NCBI GenBank assembly: GCA_025456345.1
Contig: JALOKU010000001.1
Coordinates: 62,001-126,000, forward strand
Direction of reading: 5' to 3'
From: Vicinamibacterales bacterium
GTDB taxonomy: Bacteria; Acidobacteriota; Vicinamibacteria; Vicinamibacterales; JAKQTR01
Length of the DNA: 64,000 nt
In this document: positions 49,016 through 58,189 of the stretch, one piece after another
Layout: each line of letters begins with the position of its first letter
Position numbering within the stretch: position 1 is the stretch's first letter
Made by a program: the position numbers and the translations under genes
Notes under the pieces: generated by a model
Told to the model about the DNA's origin: nothing
Database searches by the model: none
The model's input: the letters and a program-made list of their open reading frames with translations, nothing else

Positions 49016-50307
49016 CCGTCATCGCGGTGCTCGAGGCCGGTCTGCTGACGACGGTGCAGGACCTTGGCCGCTTCGGGTGGCAGCAGCACGGCGTGCCGGT
49101 GTCCGGTGCGATGGACGATTGGGCGCTGCGGGCGGCCAATCGGCTGGTTGGCAACGACGAGAACGCCGCGGCGCTCGAGATCACACTGGCCGGTCCCGTG
49201 CTGCGCTTCGACGGGCCCGGCGTGATTGCGGTGACCGGCGCGGACCTGGGGGCGCGCCTCAACGGACGGCCGATGCCGCCGTGGCAGTCCGCCGCGGTGT
49301 CTGCGCGCGCCGAACTGACCTTTTCCGGCGCGCGCGACGGGATACGCGCCTACCTGGGCGTCGCCGGAGGCATCGACGTGCCGCTCGTGCTCGGCAGCCG
49401 CTCGACGCTGACCAGGTCGCGCCTGGGCGGCTTCATGGGGCGGGCCCTGGCAGCCGGCGATCGCGTGGCGGTTGGCGAGTGCGCGGACCCGTCGTGGTCG
49501 GTCCGCCGGCGGCTGCCCCGCGAACTGATCCCGGCGTACGGCCATGTCCACACCCTCCGGGTGGTGATGGGGCCGCAGGACGATCTCTTTGCGGGCGAGG
49601 GCATCCGGTGCTTCCTCTCGGAGACCTACACGCTGGCTTCGCAGTCCGACCGTGTCGGATGCCGGCTGACAGGGCCGCGGATTGGCCATCGCCGCGGGGC
49701 GGACATCGTCTCGGACGGCACGGCGTTCGGGTCGGTCCAGGTGAGCGGCGACGGCATGCCGATCGTGCTGATGGCCGACCGCGGCACGACCGGCGGCTAC
49801 ACCAAGATTGCCACCGTCGCCAGCGCCGACCTGTCGCGCGTGGCGCAGGCGGCGCCGGGCGACCGCGTGAGGTTCGTGCAGGTTGGCGTCGACCAGGCAC
49901 AGGCCCTTCTGCGCACCGCGCGAGCGCAGTTGGACCGCATCGTCCGCGAGGAGGCCTGGAAGGCACCCTCGGCGGGGATCTTCGAAGAAGACAGTGGCGC
50001 GCCGCTCGCCGCGCCGGCGTACGCCGAACTGGCGGACGCGCTCACCGTGCCGCTCGGTCCCGCGGCCCCTCGCGCGAACACCCTCTGCGCGGCCATGCCC
50101 GGCCTGGTCGTCTCGGTGGCGGTGGGTGCCGGCGACGTGGTCGCGGCCGGGCAGCCGCTGGTCGTCCTCGAGGCGATGAAGATGCAGAATCCCGTGCGGG
50201 CGCCGCGGGGCGGGCGCGTGGCCCGCGTGCTGGTGGCGGCGGGCGCGCAGGTGGATGGCGGCGCGCCGCTCATCGAGTTCGAGGACGCGGACGCACGGAG
50301 GACATGA
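49012..50307 (+). CDS. pxpC: 5-oxoprolinase subunit C (KipA/AHS2) fused to a C-terminal biotinyl (BCCP-like) domain
   Basis: GLLTTVQDLGRFGWQQHGVPVSGAMDDWALRAANRLVGN...; C-terminal MPGLVVSVAVGAGDVVAAGQPLVVLEAMKMQNPVRAPRGGRV with EAMKM motif at 50170-50184. Confidence 0.92.
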   Translation: MTVIAVLEAGLLTTVQDLGRFGWQQHGVPVSGAMDDWALRAANRLVGNDENAAALEITLAGPVLRFDGPGVIAVTGADLGARLNGRPMPPWQSAAVSARAELTFSGARDGIRAYLGVAGGIDVPLVLGSRSTLTRSRLGGFMGRALAAGDRVAVGECADPSWSVRRRLPRELIPAYGHVHTLRVVMGPQDDLFAGEGIRCFLSETYTLASQSDRVGCRLTGPRIGHRRGADIVSDGTAFGSVQVSGDGMPIVLMADRGTTGGYTKIATVASADLSRVAQAAPGDRVRFVQVGVDQAQALLRTARAQLDRIVREEAWKAPSAGIFEEDSGAPLAAPAYAELADALTVPLGPAAPRANTLCAAMPGLVVSVAVGAGDVVAAGQPLVVLEAMKMQNPVRAPRGGRVARVLVAAGAQVDGGAPLIEFEDADARRT

Positions 50308-50311
50308 GCCG

Positions 50312-51562
50312 ATGGCAGCGCAGCAGGAGGACCGCGGGCTGATGGCGTGGTGGCGAGCCGGGACGCCCGAAGGCCGCCGGGCGCTCGTGGCCGGCAGCCT
50401 CGGGTGGATGCTCGACAGCTTCGACGTGATGCTCTACGCGCTGGTGCTTGCCGCCCTCATGAAAGACCTCGGCATGGCCAAGCTCACGGCCGGCCTGCTG
50501 GGTTCCGCGACGCTCGTGGCCTCGGCCTTCGGCGGCCTGCTGTTCGGGATCCTGGCGGACCGCTGCGGCCGCACGCGTGCCCTCATCTCGAGCATCCTGA
50601 TCTACTCCATCTTCACCGCCGCGTGCGGGTTCGCGCAGACCGTGGCCCAGCTCGCCGTCTTCCGCGTGTTCCTGGGGCTGGGGATGGGCGGCACGTGGGC
50701 GAGCGGGGCGGCGCTGGTGTCGGAGACCTGGTCCGCCGAGCACCGCGGCAAGGCGCTCGGCTTCATGCAGAGCGCGTGGGCCGTCGGGTACGGGCTGGCG
50801 GCGCTCGTGGTGGCCGTCGTCATGCCGATCTGGGGATGGCGGGCCGTGTTCTTCGTCGGCGTGCTGCCCGCGCTGGTGACGGTGTGGGTCCAGGGCCGGG
50901 TCGAGGAGCCCGCCCTCTGGCGCGCCAGGAAGGCGTCGGCGCCGGCCGGGCGGAGCCGGCTGGCCGACGTGTTCCGCGGCAAGCTGGGGCGCCTCACCAT
51001 CGCGGTCACGCTCATGAACGCCTGCACGATGTTCGGCTGGTGGGGGTTCAACCAGTGGATCCCCGCGTACCTCTCGCTGCCCGCCGCGGATGGCGGCATC
51101 GGCCTCAGCACGAGAATGATGTCGGGCTTCATCATCGCCATGCAGGTGGGCATGTGGTTCGGTTACGTCACCTTCGGGTTCATCAGCGACCGGGTCGGAC
51201 GCAAGCGCGCCTACGTCGCCTATCTGCTGACCGCCGCCGTGTTGATGCTCGCGTACACCGTCACGCGGCACCCCCCCGCCCTGCTCCTGCTCGGACCCGT
51301 CGTCGCCTTCTTCGCCACCGGGTACTTCACCGGCTTCGGCGCGGTGACGGCGGAGATCTACCCGACCGAGATCCGCGCGAGCGCGCAGGGATTCACCTAC
51401 AACATCGGTCGCATCGGGAGCGCCGTCGCGCCATGGGCCGTCGGCCGATTGGCGGAGACCAGCGGCTTCGGCGCCGCTTTTTCGCTGTCGGCCGTGGCCT
51501 TTGCCTGCGCGGCCGTCATCTGGCGCTGGATTCCCGAAACCCGGGGCCGCGACCTCGCCTAG
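50312..51562 (+). CDS. MFS transporter (metabolite:H+ symporter-like)
   Basis: GWMLDSFDVMLYALVLAALMKDL...FGILADRCGRTRAL...FISDRVGRKRAYV; 12-TM pattern. Confidence 0.92.
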   Translation: MAAQQEDRGLMAWWRAGTPEGRRALVAGSLGWMLDSFDVMLYALVLAALMKDLGMAKLTAGLLGSATLVASAFGGLLFGILADRCGRTRALISSILIYSIFTAACGFAQTVAQLAVFRVFLGLGMGGTWASGAALVSETWSAEHRGKALGFMQSAWAVGYGLAALVVAVVMPIWGWRAVFFVGVLPALVTVWVQGRVEEPALWRARKASAPAGRSRLADVFRGKLGRLTIAVTLMNACTMFGWWGFNQWIPAYLSLPAADGGIGLSTRMMSGFIIAMQVGMWFGYVTFGFISDRVGRKRAYVAYLLTAAVLMLAYTVTRHPPALLLLGPVVAFFATGYFTGFGAVTAEIYPTEIRASAQGFTYNIGRIGSAVAPWAVGRLAETSGFGAAFSLSAVAFACAAVIWRWIPETRGRDLA

Positions 51563-51572
51563 ACGCGGGAAT

Positions 51573-51585
51573 GGTGCCAGGCACC
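51573..51585. repeat. 13-bp perfect palindromic motif GGTGCCAGGCACC followed by TTT
   Basis: Between convergent genes ending at 51562 and 51591. Confidence 0.6.
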
Positions 51586-51590
51586 TTTCG

Positions 51591-53063
51591 TTAGAAGCGG
51601 AAGTAGATGAAGTCGAGCGACGTGGTGCTGCGAAGGACGAGAATGCCGGCGACGAGCAGGCCGGCGAGCAGCGCCTGGGCGGCCACCACCCACGGCACCG
51701 GCTGCGCTTCCTCGCGCACCATCGCGGCCCCGAGATCACGCCCGCCCAACTGCACCCACAGGCTCTGCACCCACAGCGGGATCGAATACAGCAAGGCCAG
51801 GAAGAACAGGTAGGCGCCGGTCCGCCGCCCGAGCACGGTCGACTCGAACGGCGACAGGCCGAGATGCCGGACGAGTTGAGCGAGATCGGTTTCCCTGAAG
51901 AACAGCCAGCCGAGGCTGGTGAGCAGGAACATCCCGGCGATCTGCAGCGGGGCCAGCCACCGGCGCGTCCGGCGCCGCCGTTTCCGCATCGCGCCGACGA
52001 TGCGCGCCAGGGCCAGCAGCACGCCGTGATAGGCACCCCAGATGACGAAGTTCCAGCTGGCGCCGTGCCAGAGTCCGGCCGTCAGCATGGTGAGGATCAT
52101 CCCGCCCGAGTACGCCCACGTCGCGGCATCGATCCGCAAGCGCCGTTCCGGGGGCAGCCGGTCCGAGATGCGGTAGGCCACCGGCAGGAACAGGTAGTCG
52201 CGGAACCAGGTCGAGAGGGAGATGTTCCAGCGGCGCCAGAACTCGGCCGGCCCCTTCGCCAGGTACGGGTGTTCGAAGTTCTTGATGAGATCGATGCCGA
52301 GCCATGCCGCCACGCCGCGGGCGATGTCCGCGTAGGCGGAGAAGTCCGCGTAGATCTGGATGCCGAACGCGAACACGCCAGCCCAGAGCACGTAGAACTC
52401 GGGCGACTGGAGTGCGAACACCTTGTTCGCGATCACGCCGACGTTGTCGGCGATGACGAGCTTCTTGAAGAAGCCCCACGCGAGCAGCAGGGTGGCGTCG
52501 CGCGCGGCCGGCGCCGAGAACCGTCGCGCGCGCTCGATCTGCGGCAGCAGGGTCGTGGCGCGCATGATGGGCCCGGCGAGCAGGCTGGGGAAGAACGCGA
52601 TGAAGGCGCCAACGTCGATGAGGCTTCTCCGGGCCGGCGTGCGACGCCAGTACACGTCGATGACGTAGCTGAGCGCCTGAAACGTGTAGAACGAGATGCC
52701 GACGGGCAGCACGACGTGCAGCGCAGGCTTCGGCACGTGCCAGCCCGCCATTGCCAGGACCGCCGCGACGTTGTCGGCAAAGAAGTTGAAGTACTTGAAG
52801 AACCCCAGGAGCCCGAGGTTGGCCGCCACAGCCAGCCACAGGAACGCCTTCCGGCGCGCGGGCCGCAGGTCCATGCCGAGGGCGGCCCCGTAGTCGACGG
52901 CGGTCGTGGCGGCGATGAGCACCAGGAACCACGGGTGCACCCACCCGTAGAACACGTAGCTCCCGGCGAGCAGGAGGACGTTCTGGCCGCGGCGGGGCAG
53001 CGCCCAGTACGCCGCCACGAACACGACCATGAAAATCGCGAAGTCCAGGCTGGCGAAGATCAC
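51591..53063 (-). CDS. MBOAT-family O-acyltransferase (AlgI-like)
   Basis: LPVGISFYTFQALSYVIDVYWRR...YADFSAYADIARGVAAWLG...NFEHPYLAKGPAEFWRRWNISLSTWFRDYLFLPV...GLWHGASWNFVIWGAYHGVLL. Confidence 0.94.
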   Translation of the reverse strand: MIFASLDFAIFMVVFVAAYWALPRRGQNVLLLAGSYVFYGWVHPWFLVLIAATTAVDYGAALGMDLRPARRKAFLWLAVAANLGLLGFFKYFNFFADNVAAVLAMAGWHVPKPALHVVLPVGISFYTFQALSYVIDVYWRRTPARRSLIDVGAFIAFFPSLLAGPIMRATTLLPQIERARRFSAPAARDATLLLAWGFFKKLVIADNVGVIANKVFALQSPEFYVLWAGVFAFGIQIYADFSAYADIARGVAAWLGIDLIKNFEHPYLAKGPAEFWRRWNISLSTWFRDYLFLPVAYRISDRLPPERRLRIDAATWAYSGGMILTMLTAGLWHGASWNFVIWGAYHGVLLALARIVGAMRKRRRRTRRWLAPLQIAGMFLLTSLGWLFFRETDLAQLVRHLGLSPFESTVLGRRTGAYLFFLALLYSIPLWVQSLWVQLGGRDLGAAMVREEAQPVPWVVAAQALLAGLLVAGILVLRSTTSLDFIYFRF

Positions 53064-54109
53064 CGGAAGATCTCCGGGTTCTTCCGGAAAAAGAGCTCCG
53101 TGTAGGCTTGCCGGAAGGCCTTCTTCACATGATCGCCGTCCTCGTAGACCGAGAGCGGCTGGTCCGGATCGCCCCAGTCGTCGTGGAAGATGGCTCCGTT
53201 CGACTCCAGGTAGGCCCGCAGCTTCCGCACGTACTCCTGGAGCGCCGGCGACTGCGGCGCGGGGCCGTCCGCAGCCGGCCGGCGCTGGACGCGGACGAAG
53301 GCGACGCGGACTCCGGACCTCTGCGACAGGCGCAGGATCTCGGGCAGCACCGACGTGGGGAGGAGTCGATCGAAATCGAGGGCCTCGCCGCCCGGCGCGG
53401 CCATGTCGGCGGCCGCCATCGGGCGCAGCGCCTCGAGGGTGAAGACCTCGTTGTTGATCGCGTCGAGCAGTGTCTTGCGGGCGCGCCGCGCGGCCGACCA
53501 GGCGACCGGCGCCCTGATGATGATGGGCTCGAGCCAGGCGCGGGTCTGGTCGTACTGGTAGGCGCGGCGGATCGCGCCATGCAGCCGGTAGAAGGCCCCC
53601 CGCGCACGCGCCGCGAGGATCTCGTCGAGCACGGGCTCCTGGTTCTTCGCCACGCGGTCGAGCGCCGACGGGTAGACGCGGAACAGCGTGTCCGTGAGGT
53701 TCTCGTCGCGAAAGAAGAACACCACGACCCTGGGCCGGAGCCCGGCGTTGATGACGAGGTTCTTGAACGCGAGGTACCAGTAGGCCGGCCCCGATCCCGG
53801 GTGAAACAGGGCCGCGGCGCCGTGGCCGCCGATGAGCCTCGACAGGTGGCCGGGATCGATGCGGGTGCCGGCCATCGAGTCGCCGATCAGGATGTAATCG
53901 TTGGCGGCCTCGCGCAGCGACGCGACGGCGTCGCTGTCGAACGGCGCCCGCACCCGGGGCGATTCGATCGAGGGGATGTAGCTGGGCGCCGCGTCAGGCG
54001 GCCGGACGGCGCGATTCACGGCGCGGAGGCCGAGCGGGACAAGGACGGCACCCAGCAGGACGGCCAGCAGCGCGGCGCTGCGGCGCAGACGGACCCTCGA
54101 CTCGCTCAT
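53060..54109 (-). CDS. SGNH/AlgJ-like membrane-anchored partner of MBOAT
   Basis: N-terminal TM; NDYILIGDSMAGTRIDPGHL; C-terminal DGDHVKKAF; 4-nt overlap with the MBOAT gene. Confidence 0.72.
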   Translation of the reverse strand: MSESRVRLRRSAALLAVLLGAVLVPLGLRAVNRAVRPPDAAPSYIPSIESPRVRAPFDSDAVASLREAANDYILIGDSMAGTRIDPGHLSRLIGGHGAAALFHPGSGPAYWYLAFKNLVINAGLRPRVVVFFFRDENLTDTLFRVYPSALDRVAKNQEPVLDEILAARARGAFYRLHGAIRRAYQYDQTRAWLEPIIIRAPVAWSAARRARKTLLDAINNEVFTLEALRPMAAADMAAPGGEALDFDRLLPTSVLPEILRLSQRSGVRVAFVRVQRRPAADGPAPQSPALQEYVRKLRAYLESNGAIFHDDWGDPDQPLSVYEDGDHVKKAFRQAYTELFFRKNPEIFR

Positions 54110-54130
54110 GCGCGTGGCCGGCGGGCCGGG

Positions 54131-55624
54131 CTACGTGCCGGCGTGTGCGACCTCCGGGAACAGCTTCACGAGGTCCTCCCTCCGCGGCGGCGGCGTCAGG
54201 AGGCTCACCACGACGAGCAGGCCGATGGAGATGACGGCCGCAGGATAGAAGCTGGGGATGCCCCACGCGTCGGTGCCGATCATGACGGAGGGCGCAAGGT
54301 AGGGCAGGAGCACTTCGAAGAACACCGTGGCCAGCGCGCCGCCCACAATCGAGGCCACGCCGCCCTGGCGCGTCGCCCGCTTCCAGGTCAGGGCCGCGAA
54401 AAGCGCCGGCGTCACCGAGACGCCATACATGGTGTAGGCGAAATAGGCGTACCGCAGCACCGAGATCTCCGACTCGAGGTAGGTCGGGATGAAGATCATC
54501 AGGAAGGCGCACAGCCCCATGACGACGATGAAGACTTTCTGGAGGCCGACCATCTTCTCGGGATCCGACGCCGGGTTGATCATCTTCTGATAGATGTCGC
54601 GGATGACGTTCGAGCTCGACGACAGCAGGTAGTTCATGCCGGTCGAGAGCACGACGGCGCACGCCGCCCCGAGCAGCAGCACGCCGACCGGCGTCGGCAC
54701 CATGTAGCGCGCGGCGTTCAGCACGAGCGACCGGCCGCTCCAGTTCAGGTGGTGCTCGACGTTGTAGGACGCCGCGTACACCGCGATGCCGATGACGATG
54801 GTCTCGACGACGATCGTGCCGACGATCCAGATGGCCGTCGCCTTCTTCGCTTCGGCCGGCGACTTGGCCGCGTAAAACTTCTGGTACATCGACTGCACGC
54901 CGAGCAGCAGGAACAGCGTGGAGAGGAAATAGCTGAGCGCCTTCAGCGCGGGATACTTGCCGAAGTCGGGCGAGAACACCGCGAAGTGCCCGGGCGGCAG
55001 GACGTCGCGCGCGTGCGACCATCCGCCCGCCGTCGAGACGACGAAGGGAAGCGCGAGCAGGCAGGCCGACACGATGATGATACCGTTGGGCAGGTCCGTG
55101 TGCGCCACGGCGACCATGCCGCCGATGGTCACGAACATGATCACGAAGATGGCCGCGATGATCTGGCCCACTTCGGGCGAGATCGCCCCGTCGGTGACGA
55201 CGTTGAGGATCTCGCCCCCGGCCCGGAACTGGTACGAGACGATGGTGGTGAACGCGATGATGAGCGCAATCGCCCCGAACAAACGGGCGAACCGGCCGTA
55301 GCGGACCTCCAGGATGTCCCCGATCGTGTACTGGCCGAACGTGCGGATCTTCGCCGCGATGAAGTAGATGATCGCAATGCCCAGGAACGCCCCGGCGGGC
55401 TGCCAGACCGCGCTCCAGCCCGCGTAGGAGGCGAACTCCGCGCCGGCGATGAACGTGCCGGACCCGATCCACGTGCAGACCAGCGTGAAGACCATCTTGG
55501 TGAGCGACAGGCTCCGCCCGGCCACCATGAAGTCGTCCTGCGACTTGATCTGCCGTGAACGGTAGATGTTGTACCCGGTCAGCACCAGCAGGTACGCCAG
55601 GATCACGTACAGGTAAACGCTCAC
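54131..55624 (-). CDS. Sodium:solute symporter family protein (GTG start)
   Basis: VSVYLYVILAYLLVLTGYNIYRSRQIKSQDDFMVAGRSLSLTKMVFTLVCTWIGSGTFIAGAEFA...GDILEVRYGRFARL. Confidence 0.92.
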   Translation of the reverse strand: MSVYLYVILAYLLVLTGYNIYRSRQIKSQDDFMVAGRSLSLTKMVFTLVCTWIGSGTFIAGAEFASYAGWSAVWQPAGAFLGIAIIYFIAAKIRTFGQYTIGDILEVRYGRFARLFGAIALIIAFTTIVSYQFRAGGEILNVVTDGAISPEVGQIIAAIFVIMFVTIGGMVAVAHTDLPNGIIIVSACLLALPFVVSTAGGWSHARDVLPPGHFAVFSPDFGKYPALKALSYFLSTLFLLLGVQSMYQKFYAAKSPAEAKKATAIWIVGTIVVETIVIGIAVYAASYNVEHHLNWSGRSLVLNAARYMVPTPVGVLLLGAACAVVLSTGMNYLLSSSSNVIRDIYQKMINPASDPEKMVGLQKVFIVVMGLCAFLMIFIPTYLESEISVLRYAYFAYTMYGVSVTPALFAALTWKRATRQGGVASIVGGALATVFFEVLLPYLAPSVMIGTDAWGIPSFYPAAVISIGLLVVVSLLTPPPRREDLVKLFPEVAHAGT

Positions 55625-55687
55625 GGAACCTCCTACGCGGTTCGATGGTGAAAACCGGTGCAGGATAGCACAGGTGGCGGCGGCTTC

Positions 55688-55722
55688 AGGGGAGAGGCGA
55701 GAGGGAACAGGGGAGAGGGGAG
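55688..55722. repeat. Heptamer array AGGGGAG AGGCGAG AGGGAAC AGGGGAG AGGGGAG
   Basis: Five units in 7-bp phase; contains a 15-mer (gaggcgagagggaac) found inverted at 19133-19147. Confidence 0.8.
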
Positions 55723-55806
55723 CGACAAGTCCACCCTCGCGCGGCGCCACGATCGGCGCCGCGCCGGCGGAGGCCGTCACTGCGGAAATGCCGGGCGAAC
55801 CGGACG

Positions 55807-56082
55807 CTACTTCGTGCCGGGCGGCACGAAGTCGGCCGGCGGCGCGGCGCCCTGGCCGAAGAAGAACTCGGTCATCTGCTTCGCCATCAGCTCCTGCGCC
55901 TCCTTCTGGAACGGGAGCAGGCGGTACTCGTTGAGGATCATCTTCATCCGCTCTTCCCAGAGCTTCCACGCCTCGGCGGAGACGCTGTCGTACACGCGCT
56001 GGCCGAGTTCCCCAGGCCAGGGCGGCGAATCGAGACCGGGCAGTTCCTTGCCGAACTTCACGCAGTGGACCATGCGGCTCAT
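55807..56082 (-). CDS. YggX-like oxidative damage protection / Fe(II) trafficking protein
   Basis: MVHCVKFGKELPGLDSPPWPGELGQRVYDSVSAEAWKLWEERMKMILNEYRLLPFQKEAQELMAKQMTEFFF. Confidence 0.92.
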   Translation of the reverse strand: MSRMVHCVKFGKELPGLDSPPWPGELGQRVYDSVSAEAWKLWEERMKMILNEYRLLPFQKEAQELMAKQMTEFFFGQGAAPPADFVPPGTK

Positions 56083-56110
56083 ATCAGGTCTCCAGGATGA
56101 GGAGTCAGAC

Positions 56111-58189
56111 TCAGTGCACGCGTACCGCGGCCGGCGCTCCTTCAGGCTCCGCCGCACGCGCCGCCTCGCTCTCGGCTGCGGCGGCCACCCGCTCGACCTG
56201 CACGCGCGCATCGTTGAAGCACGCGCCCGCGCCGATATCGGACAGCGTGTCGGGCGCGAGGGCGTTGGCGGTCGATCCGTTCAGCGTGTGGCGGCCCCAC
56301 AGCCCCTTGGGCAGCGACACGGTTCCGGGCCTGACGACGGGCGAGACGGCGGCGTGGCAGGTCACCGTTCCGAGGTCGTTGAAGACGCGTACGGTGTCGC
56401 CTTCCCCAATCTTCCGCGTGTGGGCGTCGTCAGGGTGGATCGTGAGCGCGGCGGTCTTGCGCACCAGTTCGTACAGCGACGACGAGATCGCCTTCTCGTT
56501 CGATGGCGAAATCAGCGCCAGCGGATGCCGGTCCGTTGCCGGGTCCGGCTGGTAGGTGAACAGGCCGAGCGGGGCCTGGCGATCGAGGTCGTCCGGAAAC
56601 AGATGGATCTTGCCGTCCGGGGTGCGCGGGAACACGTCGACGAACTGGATCGGGGCATCGCCGAACGGCGGCGCCGCCGGCGCGTCGGCGCGGAGGGCGT
56701 CACCCACCCCATCGGGCAGCCCGTCGATGACGCGGAGCATCATCTCGAGTTCGTCCTTCGGATCGTCCGGCTGACCCAGCCCGAGCCGTTCCTCGAGCTC
56801 CGCGAACACGTCGACGTTGGGCCGGGCCTCGCCGACGGCATCGATGACGGGCCTGACCATCTGGAGGCTGATCGGCCCGTACGCCCGCGCGAAATCGTAC
56901 TGCTCGAGAAAGGTGGTGGCCGGCAGCACGACGTCGGCATAGCGCGCCGTGTCGGTCATCACCTGATCGAAGACGATGGTCGTCACATCGTCGCGTTCGA
57001 GGCCCTTCCGCACGAGGTTCTGGTGCGGGGCCGTCGCGAGGGGGTTGCAGTTGTAGACGAAGAGCACCTTCACGGGCGGGTCGGCCTGTCCGGTCAGCAT
57101 CCGGCCGAGGTGGTTCATGTTGACCACGCGCGTGGGCGGCTCCTCGGCGCCGATCCAGGACTTGGTGATGCCCCAGGAGCCGGAGTTGCTCAGCGTGTAT
57201 CCGCCGCCGCGCACGCCGAACTTTCCGGCGACGGCGGGCAGCGCGAGGATGGCCGCCGCCGCGTTGCCGCCGTTGCGGTTGCGTTCGAGCCCCCAGCCGC
57301 AGCGAATCACCGCCGGCGACGCCGCCGCGTACATGCCCGCCAGGGCGGCGATGGCGCCCGGCTCGAGGCCGGCCACCGACGCGGCGCGCTCGAACGTCCA
57401 TTCCCGCGCGCGCGCCCTCAACCGCTCCGCACCCGTGGCATGCGCCGCGAGGAAGCCCTCGTCGGCGAGCCCGTGTTCGAAGAGGTGGCGATGCAACGCC
57501 AGCGCGACGGCGACGTCGGTGCCGGGGCGCAGCGCCAGATGAAGATCGGCGAGCCGGGCCAGCGGTGTCGCCCGCGGGTCCACCACCACCAGCGTCGCGC
57601 CGGCCCGCTGGGCTTCGCGGACAAACGGCACGAGGTGTATGCCGGACGCCGACGGATTCGCGCCCCAGATCACGATGAGCTTCGCGTGCGCGTAGTCGGC
57701 GTAGGTCACCGACGGCATCTTGCCGTAGATCGCCTGGTTCGCCGCGCCCGTGGTGGACGCGCACAGCGTGCGGGCCAGCCTTGACGCGCCGAAGCGTCTG
57801 AACAGCCTCGCGTCGGTCGTGTCCTGCGTCAGCAGGCCGTTCGAGCCGCCGTAGCAGTAGGGCAGCACCGACTCCGGGCCCCAGCCGTCGCGGGCCTCGC
57901 GCATCGCGTCGGCCACGCGGGCCAGCGCTTCCTCCCAGCTCACCCAACGAAACTCGCCGGAGCCCGGAGGGCCGAGGCGGAACCCGGGACGCAGCAGGCG
58001 ATCGGGCCCGTACATCCGCTCGCCGAAGCGCCGGACCTTCCCGCAGATGTATCCGCCGGTGACCGGGTTGGCGTGCCCGCCGTCGAGGGCGACCACGCGG
58101 CTGTCGGCGAGAGACACCAACAGGCTGCAGGAATCGGGGCAGTCCAGGGGGCACGCCGTGGCGACCTGATGTCCCGCGGGCCTGGTCAT
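56111..58189 (-). CDS. Molybdopterin-dependent oxidoreductase (DMSO reductase family, N-terminal 4Fe-4S)
   Basis: ACPLDCPDSCSLLV...GYICGKVRRFGERMYGPDRLLRPG...CNPLATAPHQNLVRKGLERDDVTTIVFDQVMTDTARYADVVLPATTFLEQYD. Confidence 0.93.
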   Translation of the reverse strand: MTRPAGHQVATACPLDCPDSCSLLVSLADSRVVALDGGHANPVTGGYICGKVRRFGERMYGPDRLLRPGFRLGPPGSGEFRWVSWEEALARVADAMREARDGWGPESVLPYCYGGSNGLLTQDTTDARLFRRFGASRLARTLCASTTGAANQAIYGKMPSVTYADYAHAKLIVIWGANPSASGIHLVPFVREAQRAGATLVVVDPRATPLARLADLHLALRPGTDVAVALALHRHLFEHGLADEGFLAAHATGAERLRARAREWTFERAASVAGLEPGAIAALAGMYAAASPAVIRCGWGLERNRNGGNAAAAILALPAVAGKFGVRGGGYTLSNSGSWGITKSWIGAEEPPTRVVNMNHLGRMLTGQADPPVKVLFVYNCNPLATAPHQNLVRKGLERDDVTTIVFDQVMTDTARYADVVLPATTFLEQYDFARAYGPISLQMVRPVIDAVGEARPNVDVFAELEERLGLGQPDDPKDELEMMLRVIDGLPDGVGDALRADAPAAPPFGDAPIQFVDVFPRTPDGKIHLFPDDLDRQAPLGLFTYQPDPATDRHPLALISPSNEKAISSSLYELVRKTAALTIHPDDAHTRKIGEGDTVRVFNDLGTVTCHAAVSPVVRPGTVSLPKGLWGRHTLNGSTANALAPDTLSDIGAGACFNDARVQVERVAAAAESEAARAAEPEGAPAAVRVH

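Noticed and set aside
53108-55558. 816-aa + strand ORF antisense to the SGNH and symporter genes
   Set aside because: Shadow ORF with charged low-complexity translation
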